In this document: in pieces, positions 43,832 through 53,714 of the stretch
How positions within the stretch are numbered: position 1 is the stretch's first letter
How the letters are laid out: the number at the start of each line of letters is the position of its first letter
Assembly (NCBI RefSeq): GCF_030177935.1
Contig: NZ_CP089974.1
Location: 868,001-932,000 of the forward strand
Source of the DNA: Moraxella haemolytica
GTDB taxonomy: Bacteria; Pseudomonadota; Gammaproteobacteria; Pseudomonadales; Moraxellaceae
Direction of reading: 5' to 3'
Length of the DNA stretch: 64,000 bases
Position numbers and translations under genes: made by a program
The notes under the pieces: generated by a model
Told to the model about the DNA's origin: nothing
What the model saw: only the letters and a program-made list of their open reading frames with translations
Database searches by the model: none

Positions 43832-45574
43832 ATGAGTCAATCTGCCAATACCCCTAGCATCATCCCAAAAAATCCAGCCTTTGATTTTACAAAGTATCGT
43901 CCTTTTGAATTTGCACCGCACATTCTTGACCGTACTTGGTGCGATAAACGCATAGAAAAAGCACCCATTTGGGCAAGTGTGGATTTGCGAGATGGCAACC
44001 AAGCCTTGATTGACCCCATGACCATCGAGCAAAAATTAAGGTTTTTTAAACTGCTTGTGGCGGTCGGTTTTAAAGAAATTGAAATTGGTTTTCCTTCTGC
44101 TGCTCAAGTGGAGTTTGATTTTACCCGCTTGCTAATTGAAGGCGGTCATGTGCCTGAGGATGTTACCTTGCAGGTCTTGGTGCAGGCTCGTGAGCATTTG
44201 ATTGAACGCACCTTTGAGAGCTTAAAAGGTGCCAAAAAAGCCATTGTCCATGTTTATAATTCCACCTCAAAAGTACAAAGAGATAAGGTCTATCAACTTG
44301 ATAAAGAAGGCATTAAAGCGATTGCGGTTAATGGGGCGACTTTGCTAAAAAATATTGCTAAACGCTATCCTGATACTGAATGGACTTTTCAGTATAGTCC
44401 AGAAAGCTTTAGTCAGACCGAGACCGATTTTGCCATAGAGGTATGTCAGGCGGTATGTGATGTGTGGCAGCCTAATAATGGTCAAAAAGTGATTTTGAAC
44501 TTACCTGCCACCGTTGAGGCAAGCACGCCAAACTTATATGCCGACCAGATTGAGTATTTCTGCCGTCATTTGCCTAGTCGTAAAGATGTCATCATTAGCT
44601 TGCATACGCATAATGACAGAGGTTGTGGTGTTGCAGCGAGTGAACTGGGTCTGATGGCGGGGGCGGACCGTGTGGAAGGGACGCTTTTGGGGAATGGTGA
44701 GCGTACAGGCAACATGGATATCTTGACGATGGCGATGAATTTGTACACGCAAGGAGTAGATCCAGAGCTTGATTTGTCGCAAGTGAGTGAAATCGCTCAA
44801 GTGGTAACAGATTGCACCAATTTGCCAATTCACCCACGCCACGCCTATGTGGGAGAGCTTGTATTTACGGCGTTTAGTGGGTCGCATCAAGACGCCATCA
44901 AAAAGAGCTTGGATTATAACGAGGCTCACCCAGAGACTGAGCAACATTGGGATGTGGCATATCTGCCCATTGACCCTGTGCATATTGGACGCAGTTATCA
45001 AGATGTGGTGCGTATCAATAGCCAATCTGGTAAAGGCGGGGTGGCTTATATCCTACAACGCCATTATGGCTTTGATTTGCCTCGCTGGACGCAGATTGAC
45101 TTTGCAAAAGTGGTGCAAAGTGAAACAGAAGTGTTGGCTCGTGAATTAAAAACCGATGAGCTTCTTGATATTTTTACTCGTACTTTCTTGACCCAAGATG
45201 TTTTTGAATTGAGTGATTACCAAATCAATAACAAAGGTGGGGAGGTTTCCTTTAATGGTCAAGTCGCCACACCAGAGGAAGTGTTGGAAATCATGGGGCG
45301 AGGCAATGGGGCGTTATCAGCGTTTATTGATGGGTTAATCAAGGCAACAGGTAAGCAAATTCATGTAACCAATTATAGCGAGCACGCCATCAACACCAAA
45401 GCCACACCAAGTGTGCTAGATGATGAGCTTGGCGACAACCAAACACATTCGGCAGCAGCATCATATGTACAGCTTAATGTATCTGGCAAGGTCTATTCAG
45501 GCATTGGTATGTGTCATAGTACCGTCTCGTCCATGCTAAAAGCGGTCTTGTCGGCATTATCGCAGGCGTGGTAA
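43832..45574 (+). CDS. leuA: 2-isopropylmalate synthase, long type
   Basis: The 580-aa enzyme condenses acetyl-CoA and 2-ketoisovalerate, the first committed step of leucine synthesis. Motifs include SVDLRDGNQALIDPM at the barrel, HTHNDRGCGVAASELGLMAGADRVEGT near the metal site, and a C-terminal LeuA regulatory domain that gives leucine feedback. An AGGAAA precedes ATG 43832. It stands alone with a terminator, divergent from an Lrp-type gene. The N-terminal FAPHILDRTWCDKRI marks the type II family. Confidence 0.96.
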   Translation: MSQSANTPSIIPKNPAFDFTKYRPFEFAPHILDRTWCDKRIEKAPIWASVDLRDGNQALIDPMTIEQKLRFFKLLVAVGFKEIEIGFPSAAQVEFDFTRLLIEGGHVPEDVTLQVLVQAREHLIERTFESLKGAKKAIVHVYNSTSKVQRDKVYQLDKEGIKAIAVNGATLLKNIAKRYPDTEWTFQYSPESFSQTETDFAIEVCQAVCDVWQPNNGQKVILNLPATVEASTPNLYADQIEYFCRHLPSRKDVIISLHTHNDRGCGVAASELGLMAGADRVEGTLLGNGERTGNMDILTMAMNLYTQGVDPELDLSQVSEIAQVVTDCTNLPIHPRHAYVGELVFTAFSGSHQDAIKKSLDYNEAHPETEQHWDVAYLPIDPVHIGRSYQDVVRINSQSGKGGVAYILQRHYGFDLPRWTQIDFAKVVQSETEVLARELKTDELLDIFTRTFLTQDVFELSDYQINNKGGEVSFNGQVATPEEVLEIMGRGNGALSAFIDGLIKATGKQIHVTNYSEHAINTKATPSVLDDELGDNQTHSAAASYVQLNVSGKVYSGIGMCHSTVSSMLKAVLSALSQAW

Positions 45575-45609
45575 CGATCCATCGCATAAAACACCCATAA
45601 AGTACAAAT

Positions 45610-45650
45610 AAAATCAGCATGATTATGACAAAATCGTGCTGATTTTATTT
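45610..45650 (+). terminator. leuA terminator
   Basis: AAAATCAGCATGATT and AATCGTGCTGATTTT form a 15-bp stem with one G-U pair and loop ATGACAA, followed by ATTT. It lies 35 bases after the leuA stop and could work in both directions. Confidence 0.7.
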
Positions 45651-45685
45651 GATGGGTTTATCAAATCATATGTCTAAATAAGCCA

Positions 45686-45710
45686 TAAAAAAGCAGACCA
45701 AAAGTCTGCT
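45686..45710 (-). terminator. Terminator of the TerD-like gene
   Basis: On the minus strand AGCAGAC and GTCTGCT form a 7-bp stem followed by TTTTTT. It lies 17 bases after the stop at 45727. Confidence 0.8.
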
Positions 45711-45726
45711 CTTGATTGTAAGACAA

Positions 45727-46404
45727 TCAATTCATACCAGATGGACCGGTCAGATTTAGCACATCTTTGATACTGTGTAGGATTTTTGCCAAATCATCAT
45801 GCTTAATGGGTGTTAACGGAGAATGCACCACCCAATCATCATTGTCTTTTTTTAGGTGCCAAGCGATGATTGCCTGCGTGTCTTTATCCAAAGATGGTAG
45901 TTCAATCTCATGTAGCAGAATGTCGTCATTGTCTCTAAGCTCAGCGACGCCTTTATTGCTAAGATGTAATGAATGCTTATGGTAACTTGAAATAACAATA
46001 GCAATATGATGAATGTTATCGGCTAGTTTATCTAGATATATGCTGATTTGTTCTTGATTAATAAATTTATCTTCAAACTCTATTGCTCCAACCAGTGCAT
46101 CGCCACCATGACGGACGCTGGCATCTTCGGTTCGTATCTGCCCATAATGTACACAGTCCACCACTTCTCCTGCCTGATTAAGTAGCACACAGCCCATGTC
46201 AATATCCATGGAGATGGGCTGTTTGCTGATGGCGGGTAGGTAAGCGAGATATTTTTTTAATCCTTGTTTGGGGATTTTGGTTTCTTCATAGCGTATGGAC
46301 GGAATTAAGATATGTCCTGTACTATCAAGTTCTCTTAAGGTTTTGGGTTCAAAAAAGGTCTTTAAAGGCTTGTCAAAGTTGGACTGGGTCATGAAACTAT
46401 CCAT
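45727..46404 (-). CDS. TerD-domain-like stress protein
   Basis: The 225-aa product has a region (ISMDIDMGCVLLNQAGEVVD, HGGDALVGA, ISIYLDKLADNIHHIAIVIS) that resembles the calcium-binding TerD fold of tellurite-resistance and stress proteins. The N-terminal 60 residues and C-terminal tail are unlike typical TerD. No terA, terB, terC or terZ partner is nearby, so it is a solitary member. Start 46404 is taken; an ATG four codons later is also possible. The function is not known. Confidence 0.65.
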   Translation of the reverse strand: MDSFMTQSNFDKPLKTFFEPKTLRELDSTGHILIPSIRYEETKIPKQGLKKYLAYLPAISKQPISMDIDMGCVLLNQAGEVVDCVHYGQIRTEDASVRHGGDALVGAIEFEDKFINQEQISIYLDKLADNIHHIAIVISSYHKHSLHLSNKGVAELRDNDDILLHEIELPSLDKDTQAIIAWHLKKDNDDWVVHSPLTPIKHDDLAKILHSIKDVLNLTGPSGMN

Positions 46405-46619
46405 TGAAAATTTAAGCTATTGTAGCAAATTTTCCCAATCAATCTCAACAAGTTTAGTTGTGTGCTTAAATTTAATGTGGGCTTGTTTAAAAAGATAAAG
46501 ATTTGATGATATAAACATTATAAAAATACAACGATATTAACTAAAAACTAACATAGCCAATCATTTGGTCATGCTACACTACAAAAACCCCATATCTTTA
46601 GGCAAAATTAGCATCCATC

Positions 46620-47414
46620 ATGAAAACCAGTTTTATCAAATACAGCTTAGCCCCATTGATGCTATCTGCTCTACTTGCAGGCTGTCAGGCACATGATACC
46701 ATTCATGCAACCAGCATTGCTACTGCCAAAGATTCGGTGGATGATACTACAGTTGTGCCGACCAATCAAATGCTTGCTCAATATGACTGGCAGTTGATAC
46801 GAACTGAAGATAAGGAAGTGGTGCCATTTTTGGCGAACACAATCCTTGATTTTAAGGGTAATCAACTTGCCTTTAGTGTGGGCTGTAATAGACATTTGGG
46901 TGAATTTACACTCAGTGATGGTCTTTTGTCATTAGACAAAACAAGTCTTATCGCCACACGAAAGTCCTGTGAAAGCTCGCTACATCAAGCAGAAAATGCA
47001 CTCATTACATCGCTTGAATCAGCAAAACTGAATTTTATATCCACAGATAAACAGGCCACGCAGGCGACACTCGCCATCAGTAGTCGTGGCAAATCTTCAC
47101 TTTGGCAAGGAAAGCGAAAGCCTGACCTGCTATACGGCGAATCTGTCATACTGTATTGGGAGATTGATGCCAAGCCTGTCGTCTGTGCCAATAATACCCA
47201 AGAATGCTTAAAAGTCCGTAATATACGCTATGATAACTATGGGGTAAAAATTGGAGCGGGTGCTTGGCGATATTTTGATGGTAAGATTGAAGGCTACAAA
47301 CATGACCTAAGCCTTAGTCAGATTATCCGCTTAAAAGCCTATGGCAACACTGCCACGCATGATACCCCTGTGTATATTTATGACGGTGTGGTGGAGTCGT
47401 CTCTTGTTGAGTAA
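46620..47414 (+). CDS. META and DUF4377 domain lipoprotein (HslJ-like)
   Basis: The 264-aa product has a lipoprotein signal ending ALLAGC. A META domain follows (QYDWQLIR ... FSVGCNRHLGEF ... TRKSCESS; HslJ-like), and a C-terminal DUF4377-type segment starts near residue 180 (VCANNTQECLKVRN ... IEGYKHD). META proteins are linked to heat and novobiocin resistance; the role here is not established. It is followed by a terminator. Confidence 0.82.
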   Translation: MKTSFIKYSLAPLMLSALLAGCQAHDTIHATSIATAKDSVDDTTVVPTNQMLAQYDWQLIRTEDKEVVPFLANTILDFKGNQLAFSVGCNRHLGEFTLSDGLLSLDKTSLIATRKSCESSLHQAENALITSLESAKLNFISTDKQATQATLAISSRGKSSLWQGKRKPDLLYGESVILYWEIDAKPVVCANNTQECLKVRNIRYDNYGVKIGAGAWRYFDGKIEGYKHDLSLSQIIRLKAYGNTATHDTPVYIYDGVVESSLVE

Positions 47415-47450
47415 TCCATGATTAGCAGGTAGTACTTTTATATTAAAAAC

Positions 47451-47484
47451 AAAAAAGCACCTCATAATTTTAGGTGTTTTTTTT
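47451..47484 (+). terminator. Terminator after the META lipoprotein
   Basis: AAAAAGCACCT and AGGTGTTTTT pair around a CATAATTTT loop and end in a T8 run. Confidence 0.8.
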
Positions 47485-47531
47485 GTTTTTAAGGATGATT
47501 TGTTGGTTGCTATGATTTTTCAGAGAGTGGG

Positions 47532-48119
47532 TTAGGTTTTTAGGTGTAATGCATCTTCTTCGGATAATCGCCAACGACCTTTTTTCTTAGAAGCACTGCG
47601 TCCAAGTAGAGCGGTATTGCCTAAAAGTTTATGCATGGAATGGCTAGAATGAGCGTGGCAGATGGCACACGCCAAGCCGTCAGCGGCATCGGCTTGCGGA
47701 ACAATTTCTAATGATAAAATACGACAAACCATCGCTGAGATTTGTTCTTTTTCGGCGGCCCCATAGCCACACACTGCCTGTTTTATTTGGCGGGCGGTAT
47801 ATTCTGAGACGCTCAAATTCAGTGCAGTTAAGGCGGCAATAGCAGCCCCACGAGCTTGTCCAAGTTTTAAGGCAGAATCAGGGTTGCTTGCCATGAATAC
47901 TTGTTCAATGGCGGCGTGCATGGGTTGATTGCTGTATTTTTGATGGTGTTGGACGATGCGTGAAATACCGCCAAAAATCTGTGCAATGCGATTGGGCATA
48001 TCGCTACTGTCTGTGCGAATCGTACCTGCATCTAAATAGGTCAGTTTGTCGGCGGTAGCGTCAACGATGCCGTAGCCTGTCATGCGTGAGCCGGGATCTA
48101 TGCCGATGATGATGGTCAT
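47532..48119 (-). CDS. ruvC: Crossover junction endodeoxyribonuclease RuvC
   Basis: The 195-aa nuclease has GIDPGSRMTGYG with the first catalytic Asp, AIEQVF with the Glu, and the acidic pair in PQADAADGLACAICH. It resolves Holliday junctions with RuvAB. ruvA and ruvB are not adjacent. A basic C-terminal tail (SASKKKGRWRLSEEDALHLKT) extends beyond the fold. Confidence 0.95.
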   Translation of the reverse strand: MTIIIGIDPGSRMTGYGIVDATADKLTYLDAGTIRTDSSDMPNRIAQIFGGISRIVQHHQKYSNQPMHAAIEQVFMASNPDSALKLGQARGAAIAALTALNLSVSEYTARQIKQAVCGYGAAEKEQISAMVCRILSLEIVPQADAADGLACAICHAHSSHSMHKLLGNTALLGRSASKKKGRWRLSEEDALHLKT

Positions 48120-48287
48120 AATGGGTGTGTAATATGTTAGTGAGTGAGGCAGGTGGCAGTTATGCCTTGCTGTACAAAAATTAAAAAAACTTTGGGTGTG
48201 TGGCTTGAAAAATTTGCCAGTTGCCCAAATTGTCTATAGTATAGCCTATTTTTGGCATTTTTTTAAAATTTTGTGTAAGGAATGAGT

Positions 48288-48866
48288 ATGGGTGCAGTCG
48301 TTGGCATTGCTTTGGTTTGGTTTATTATTGAGATGTTGCTTTGGTATCTTGTGGCACAGTTCATCAGTGGTTGGTGGGTGTTCTTTTGGTTTATTGTAGC
48401 GATTTTCATCGGTCTGATGCTTATAAAAAAAGCTGCCAGCACTCTTAATCCAATGGCACAGCAAGTAAAGCAGATGCAAAACGGCGTTATTCCCAATCCT
48501 GCCAATCAGCCTGCTGAATCTAAGATTGCCAGTTCGGTTGCTAAGGGTGTTGCAGGTATCTTATTCTTATTGCCAGGTTTATTGAGCGATGTTGGTGCGG
48601 TAATTTTATTGATGCCTGCAGTACAAAGAAAGCTGACGGGTGCCGCCAAGAACTATGCTTTAAAAAACCAAGATAAAATCATGCAAATGATGTCCAAGCA
48701 AATGGGTGGTCAAAATCCATTTGGTATGGGCGGTGTTAATCCGAACAATCCTTTTGGTCAAGGTGGTGGCTTTAAGAAGGGTGGGTTTGGTGGTACGACC
48801 GTTGATGGCGAGGCCAAAAGTGTGCAAAAAAACATAAAAAAAATTGGCTCTGCTAATGATGAATGA
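48288..48866 (+). CDS. fxsA: FxsA family membrane protein
   Basis: The 192-aa protein has three hydrophobic segments (about 4-22, 27-45 and 80-105) and a Gly/Asn/Phe-rich C-terminal tail, fitting FxsA, which in E. coli affects exclusion of phage T7 by plasmid F. ATG 48288 is chosen because AAGGA at 48277-48281 lies six bases upstream; ATG 48282 is too close. The tail (GGQNPFGMGGVNPNNPFGQG) is repetitive. Confidence 0.85.
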   Translation: MGAVVGIALVWFIIEMLLWYLVAQFISGWWVFFWFIVAIFIGLMLIKKAASTLNPMAQQVKQMQNGVIPNPANQPAESKIASSVAKGVAGILFLLPGLLSDVGAVILLMPAVQRKLTGAAKNYALKNQDKIMQMMSKQMGGQNPFGMGGVNPNNPFGQGGGFKKGGFGGTTVDGEAKSVQKNIKKIGSANDE

Positions 48867-48891
48867 CACTTACTGATGAATCACAACCATG

Positions 48892-48922
48892 ATAAATCCG
48901 TCCTTTTGGGCGGATTTATTTA
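48892..48922 (+). terminator. fxsA terminator
   Basis: ATAAATCCGTCC and GGGCGGATTTAT form a 12-bp stem with one G-U pair and a TTTT loop, followed by T-rich sequence. Confidence 0.65.
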
Positions 48923-48971
48923 TGCTAAATTGTTTATTACACATTGTTTATGTTAATCAAGTTTATGCCAA

Positions 48972-49913
48972 TCAGTTTGAAAATTGAGCTTGGCAAAGTT
49001 TAATGAATTCATGCCCAAACTTACGAATCTCGCTATCATCACGCACTGCAATCCAACTGGTAAATCGCCCAAAATGCGTGATGGGAATGGCAACCAAATC
49101 AGGATAATGTTTGGGTTCATATGCCATCTCTGCAATGATACCAATGCCTAAACCTGATGAAACATAGGTGCTGATGACATCAGAGTCTAGAGCTGCTAGT
49201 ACAATCTCAGGTACTAGACCTTCTTGGGCAAAAACCTTGTCAATAAAATTACGCCCTGTAAAGCCACCATGATAGGTAACAATCGGATAGCTTGCCAAAG
49301 TTGGTAAGTCCACGCCATTTTCTATGCCTGATAGGGTAGCAAGCTCGTGGTCTTTTGGCGCGATGACGACATGCGACCAGTCATAATAGCGATGGCAACG
49401 CAGTATGTCATTATTCAGTAGTGATTCGGTGGCGATGCCAATATCTGCTTGACCACGAATCACCATTTGGGCAATGGTTTCTGGGTCGGCTTGCTGTAAT
49501 ACCAGATTGACTTTGGGGAATTTATCTCGAAATGCCTTGACGATTTTTGGCAACACATAGCGAGCTTGGGTGTGCGTAGTGGCGACCGTCAAAGTACCTG
49601 CTGCTGCATTATTAAAATCAAGGCTTATATTCTCAATGGTGCGTATTTCAGCAAAAATTGCTTCAATGTGTGGCAAAAGTGCCTTACCGATGGGGGTGAG
49701 TCCTGTCAAGCGTTTACCTTGTCTGGTGAATACATCGGCTTTTAGCTGATTTTCTAGGGCGGCGATTTGTTTGGACAGGCTTGATTGACTGGTGTGTAAT
49801 AGTTCGGCTGCCTGACTTAAATTATAGCCATTGACGATGGTGTGCCAAACGGTTTCAAGTTGCTTAAGCTGAATTTGTAAATGACGCTGATTGATGACGA
49901 TGTCAATTGCCAT
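48972..49913 (-). CDS. cysB: CysB-type LysR regulator
   Basis: The 313-aa protein has a LysR helix-turn-helix (NLSQAAELLHTSQSSLSKQI) and the CysB effector-domain signature TTHTQARYVLPKIV. CysB activates sulfur assimilation genes in response to N-acetylserine. Its targets are not in the window. The segment 49914-50163 to the divergent ampG-like gene is AT-rich without a clear promoter found. Confidence 0.88.
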   Translation of the reverse strand: MAIDIVINQRHLQIQLKQLETVWHTIVNGYNLSQAAELLHTSQSSLSKQIAALENQLKADVFTRQGKRLTGLTPIGKALLPHIEAIFAEIRTIENISLDFNNAAAGTLTVATTHTQARYVLPKIVKAFRDKFPKVNLVLQQADPETIAQMVIRGQADIGIATESLLNNDILRCHRYYDWSHVVIAPKDHELATLSGIENGVDLPTLASYPIVTYHGGFTGRNFIDKVFAQEGLVPEIVLAALDSDVISTYVSSGLGIGIIAEMAYEPKHYPDLVAIPITHFGRFTSWIAVRDDSEIRKFGHEFIKLCQAQFSN

Positions 49914-50163
49914 AAGAATAATCCAAGTATGCTCACAAAGCTGTGGCGTGGCTTAAAAATTGTTATTATAAAAATTTGGTATGGAAAATAAACCGCTAAG
50001 AAAGTAAAAGTATATTCCAAAATTGCATAAAATTCAAAAAATCGTCTGATTTTATGCCTAAATTGGTGGATTTGGTGTGAATACACTTTGCAAAAATCAT
50101 GATTTTGTTCTAATATGCACACATTTACAAACTCTTATTTGATTGAATCTCCTTGGATTGCTT

Positions 50164-51993
50164 ATGGCTGATACAATGCAACACTCTTCGCCTTGGTTGG
50201 TGTTTAAACAGACTTATCTGACAAAAAATGCCTTAATTATGCTGATGCTTGGGTTTTCGGCAGGATTGCCTTATTTTTTGGTGTTTTCAACGCTGAGTAT
50301 GTGGCTTGTAGAAGCACAGATTGATAAAAGTAAAGTAACGATGTTCGCTTGGGCAGGTTTGGCGTACTCATTCAAATTCTTGTGGGCACCTTTAGTGGAT
50401 AGCTTATCCATTCCGTTTTTGCACCGCTATTTGGGCAAGCGTCGCAGTTGGCTTTTAGTTGCACAGCTTATGATTATTCTGGCGGTTTGTCTAATGGCAT
50501 TAACCAGTCCAAATGCTGATAGCATCACTTCACTTGAAATGATGGCACTATTTGCGGTACTACTTGCCTTTTCATCAGCTTCGCAGGACATCGTTATTGA
50601 TGCGTATCGTATTGAGGTGGTGCCTAAGTCCATGCAAACAGCATTTTCGGCGTTGTATGTCTTTGGCTATCGTTTGGGACTGATCATCTCTGGGGCAGGG
50701 GCTTTGTATTTGGCGACTTATTTTGGCTCAACAGAAGAGATGTATCAGTACATTGCATGGAAGCAGACCTATTTTGTTATGGCATTGGTGATGGGTGTAG
50801 GTGTTCTAACAACTTTGAGTGCCAATGAGCCGCACACCCAAATATTAACGCCCATTAAACAAAAACTCAATGATAAAATTATGGGCTGGTATGCACTTGT
50901 GGCTCTTGTTCCGATGGGGTTGTACGGTCTTTGGTATCTATTAAACCAAATTTGTGAGCGTATCTTGCAAGTGGAGAATCATCCTTTTGTCATCTCTGAG
51001 GCGGTGGCAAATTTTGCCAGTATGTATGGGATTGCCATGCTCATTCCTGCACCGATTGCTTTGATTTTCTTGTTATTTAATCAGCCAAAAATGAAGTCGG
51101 TACTGACAAATCAGGCGGTGGTCAATAAACAAGATGCTAAAAACAACCTGCGTCTGGTGATGCTATTTGTCGTGTGTATGGTCGGTTTTATTTTTGCGTT
51201 TCGTATCTTTGGCGATGTCATCATTGGTGATGTCAAGCATTCTAATTTGGTGGGTTTTTTGCTTGAGAGTGTGCGTTTTATCATCAGTGTCTTGGTGGCT
51301 GCCATCGTTGCCCATGTATTGATTAAGATTAAATTGGTTCCTAAAGAAGTTGCTGCTAAAAATTGGATTGAGCCTATTTTGGAGTTTTTTGATACTTATG
51401 GAAAAAAAGCAGTACTGATTTTGGCATTGATTGGTTTGTATCGCATCTCGGACATTGTTGCGGGCAATATTGCCAATATCTTTTATCAAGATATGGGCTA
51501 TACCAAAGTGCAGATTGCAGATGCCAGTAAACTTGTGGGCTTAACCATGAGTATTTTGGGTGGTTTTTTGGGTGGATTTATTGCTCAAAGAATGAAAATC
51601 ATCGCCGCCATGATGGTTGGGGCTATCTTGGCTGCCGTTACCAATCTGCTGTTCATCGTTTTGTTTTATGAGCCGACAGCGGGTATGTTGTATGTTGCAG
51701 TTATCGCTGATAATCTGGCAGGTGGTCTGGCGAGTGCGGTATTTGTGGCGTTCTTATCGGTACTCACTTCCATTCGCTTTACGGCAGTGCAGTACGCTTT
51801 ATTTTCGTCTTTGATGACCCTATCACCAAAAATTTTGGGTGGTTATTCAGGGAGTATTGTGGAAGCAACAAGTTATCCAACTTTCTTTTTGATTACCTGC
51901 TTGTTGGGTGTGCCTGTGCTATTTTTGGTATATCTGGTGGGTAAATACATTAAACTTGGTGATGAAAAATTTACCTTAAAAGATGAATCATAG
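50164..51993 (+). CDS. ampG: AmpG-family muropeptide transporter
   Basis: The 609-aa MFS protein has about 14 hydrophobic segments and the AmpG pattern LMLGFSAGLPYFLVFSTLSMWL, SSASQDIVIDAYRIE and FSSLMTLSPKILGGYSG. It imports GlcNAc-anhydro-muropeptides for wall recycling. It is longer than E. coli AmpG (491 aa), mainly by loop and middle insertions. ATG 50164 is preferred to an upstream TTG. prmC follows after 17 bases. Confidence 0.9.
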   Translation: MADTMQHSSPWLVFKQTYLTKNALIMLMLGFSAGLPYFLVFSTLSMWLVEAQIDKSKVTMFAWAGLAYSFKFLWAPLVDSLSIPFLHRYLGKRRSWLLVAQLMIILAVCLMALTSPNADSITSLEMMALFAVLLAFSSASQDIVIDAYRIEVVPKSMQTAFSALYVFGYRLGLIISGAGALYLATYFGSTEEMYQYIAWKQTYFVMALVMGVGVLTTLSANEPHTQILTPIKQKLNDKIMGWYALVALVPMGLYGLWYLLNQICERILQVENHPFVISEAVANFASMYGIAMLIPAPIALIFLLFNQPKMKSVLTNQAVVNKQDAKNNLRLVMLFVVCMVGFIFAFRIFGDVIIGDVKHSNLVGFLLESVRFIISVLVAAIVAHVLIKIKLVPKEVAAKNWIEPILEFFDTYGKKAVLILALIGLYRISDIVAGNIANIFYQDMGYTKVQIADASKLVGLTMSILGGFLGGFIAQRMKIIAAMMVGAILAAVTNLLFIVLFYEPTAGMLYVAVIADNLAGGLASAVFVAFLSVLTSIRFTAVQYALFSSLMTLSPKILGGYSGSIVEATSYPTFFLITCLLGVPVLFLVYLVGKYIKLGDEKFTLKDES

Positions 51994-52010
51994 ACGGTAT
52001 AAACTCAGTC

Positions 52011-52844
52011 ATGACAACACTTAGTATTCATAAAATCAAGCAAATGTATAGACATGGCAGTCTGCCACGCCATTGGTGGCAGGGTTGGCTATGTTTTGTG
52101 CTTAACTGCCCTAGTAGTTGGTTGATTAGCCATGAAGAATACATACTAAAACCTAATGAACAAGCCAAGTTTGTAGCAGGCATGGCAAAGATGGCACAGG
52201 GCGTGCCACTTGCATATTTGACAGGCGATCAGGAATTTTTTGGTCGTTCATTTTGGGTTGATGAATCCACCTTAATACCTAGGGCTGATACAGAAAGGCT
52301 TGTTGAAGTGGTGCTTGAATGGATAGGTAACCAAACCTTTTGCAAGGCGGGTAATCTGTTGGATCTTGGTACAGGTACAGGCTGTATTGCCATTACACTT
52401 GCTAAAGCATTGCCCACTTGGCAGGTGTTGGCGTGTGATGTGTCAATGGCAGCTTTAAAGGTTGCACAAAATAACGCTCACCGCTTGGAGGCGAATAATT
52501 GTCGCTTTGTACATTCAGATTGGTTTGATGATGTATCGGGTAGTTTTAATGTGATTGTTTCTAATCCGCCTTATATCGCCAAAGATGATGAGCATTTAGC
52601 GCGGCTCACCCATGAACCCATGACTGCATTGGTTTCGGATAACGCAGGCATGGCGGATATCGCTCATATCGTTACAAAGGCAAGGGAATTTTTGACTTGT
52701 GGGGGCTTATTGGCGATAGAGCATGGCTATGACCAAGCATTGGCTACTCGCCAGTTATTCTTGGATTCTGGTTATCATGATGTTGCTGTTGTTTGTGATT
52801 ATGGCGGTAACGACAGATTGACCGTTGGAGTATGGCGTGGTTGA
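52011..52844 (+). CDS. prmC: Release factor glutamine methyltransferase PrmC
   Basis: The 277-aa enzyme has an N-terminal helical domain, the SAM motif LLDLGTGTGCIAI and catalytic VSNPPYIAKDD. It methylates the Gln of the GGQ motif in release factors RF1 and RF2. The neighbouring prfA is absent. Its end overlaps the possible TTG start of the next gene at 52825. Confidence 0.93.
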   Translation: MTTLSIHKIKQMYRHGSLPRHWWQGWLCFVLNCPSSWLISHEEYILKPNEQAKFVAGMAKMAQGVPLAYLTGDQEFFGRSFWVDESTLIPRADTERLVEVVLEWIGNQTFCKAGNLLDLGTGTGCIAITLAKALPTWQVLACDVSMAALKVAQNNAHRLEANNCRFVHSDWFDDVSGSFNVIVSNPPYIAKDDEHLARLTHEPMTALVSDNAGMADIAHIVTKAREFLTCGGLLAIEHGYDQALATRQLFLDSGYHDVAVVCDYGGNDRLTVGVWRG

Positions 52845-52851
52845 TGTTCAG

Positions 52852-53685
52852 ATGAATCAAAATGAGATAGATGAGCAAGATGGCAATACAAGCCAATCAT
52901 CAGACATGATCGATGTTTTAAGCGATGCTGAACTCATGAGATATTCTCGGCAAATTCTTTTAGATGATTGGGATTTGTCAGCTCAGCTTGAACTAAAAAA
53001 AAGCCATGTGTTAATTGTGGGCATGGGTGGTTTGGGGTGTCCCATCTCTCAGATTCTGGTGCGAGCAGGGGTGGGGTGCTTGCATTTGGTTGATTTTGAT
53101 GTGATTGATGAGAGTAACTTGCAAAGGCAGACGCTCTTTACCACTGATGATGTTGGGCGGTCAAAAGTTGCTGTTGCCCACCAAAAACTTGCCAAACACA
53201 ATGAATTGGTACGCATCGTCTCAACTGACATTCGCCTAACCAATGACAATATTGGTAGGGTATTTGATGAGTGTGCTGGCAGATTGCCCAACCTTGTGAT
53301 TGACTGCACCGATAATTTTGCCATTCGTGATTTGCTTAACCAAGCTTGCCAAACTTATGGCGTGCCACTGCTGTCCAGCTCGGCAATCGGTGAGGTGGGT
53401 CAGTTGGCACTGTTTACCAACAAAACAGGCTGTTATCAGTGTCTGTTTGGTACAGATAAGGGTGATGAGATGACTTGTGCGACTTCTGGCGTGCTTGGCA
53501 GTACGGTATCTGTCATTGCGTCCATGGCATCGCAAGTGGCACTGGATTTTTTGGGTAGGCATCATAACCCCATTGAGCATCAACTTGTGCTGTGGCATGG
53601 TCGAGAATTTAGCCTAAAAAAAATACGCTTCACTCAAGATGAACATTGCACCATCTGTAATAAACAACTTGAAAAATCATCATAA
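52852..53685 (+). CDS. ThiF/MoeB-type E1-like adenylyltransferase
   Basis: The 277-aa protein has LSDAELMRYSRQILLDDWD, ATP-binding IVGMGGLGCPI, VIDCTDNFAIRDLLN, and Zn-binding CYQC and CTIC pairs. These E1-like enzymes adenylate sulfur-carrier proteins such as ThiS or MoaD. No such carrier is adjacent, so MoeB-, ThiF- or HesA-type use is open. The start is uncertain: ATG 52852 avoids most of the overlap with prmC, while TTG 52825 would add nine residues. Confidence 0.85.
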   Translation: MNQNEIDEQDGNTSQSSDMIDVLSDAELMRYSRQILLDDWDLSAQLELKKSHVLIVGMGGLGCPISQILVRAGVGCLHLVDFDVIDESNLQRQTLFTTDDVGRSKVAVAHQKLAKHNELVRIVSTDIRLTNDNIGRVFDECAGRLPNLVIDCTDNFAIRDLLNQACQTYGVPLLSSSAIGEVGQLALFTNKTGCYQCLFGTDKGDEMTCATSGVLGSTVSVIASMASQVALDFLGRHHNPIEHQLVLWHGREFSLKKIRFTQDEHCTICNKQLEKSS

Positions 53686-53714
53686 TTTTTTTAACCAACA
53701 CAATCAACGCCATT

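Noticed and set aside
44534-45025. 163-codon minus-strand ORF inside leuA
   Set aside because: It is antisense to the conserved metal-binding part of LeuA, with a His/Arg-rich composition typical of shadow frames.
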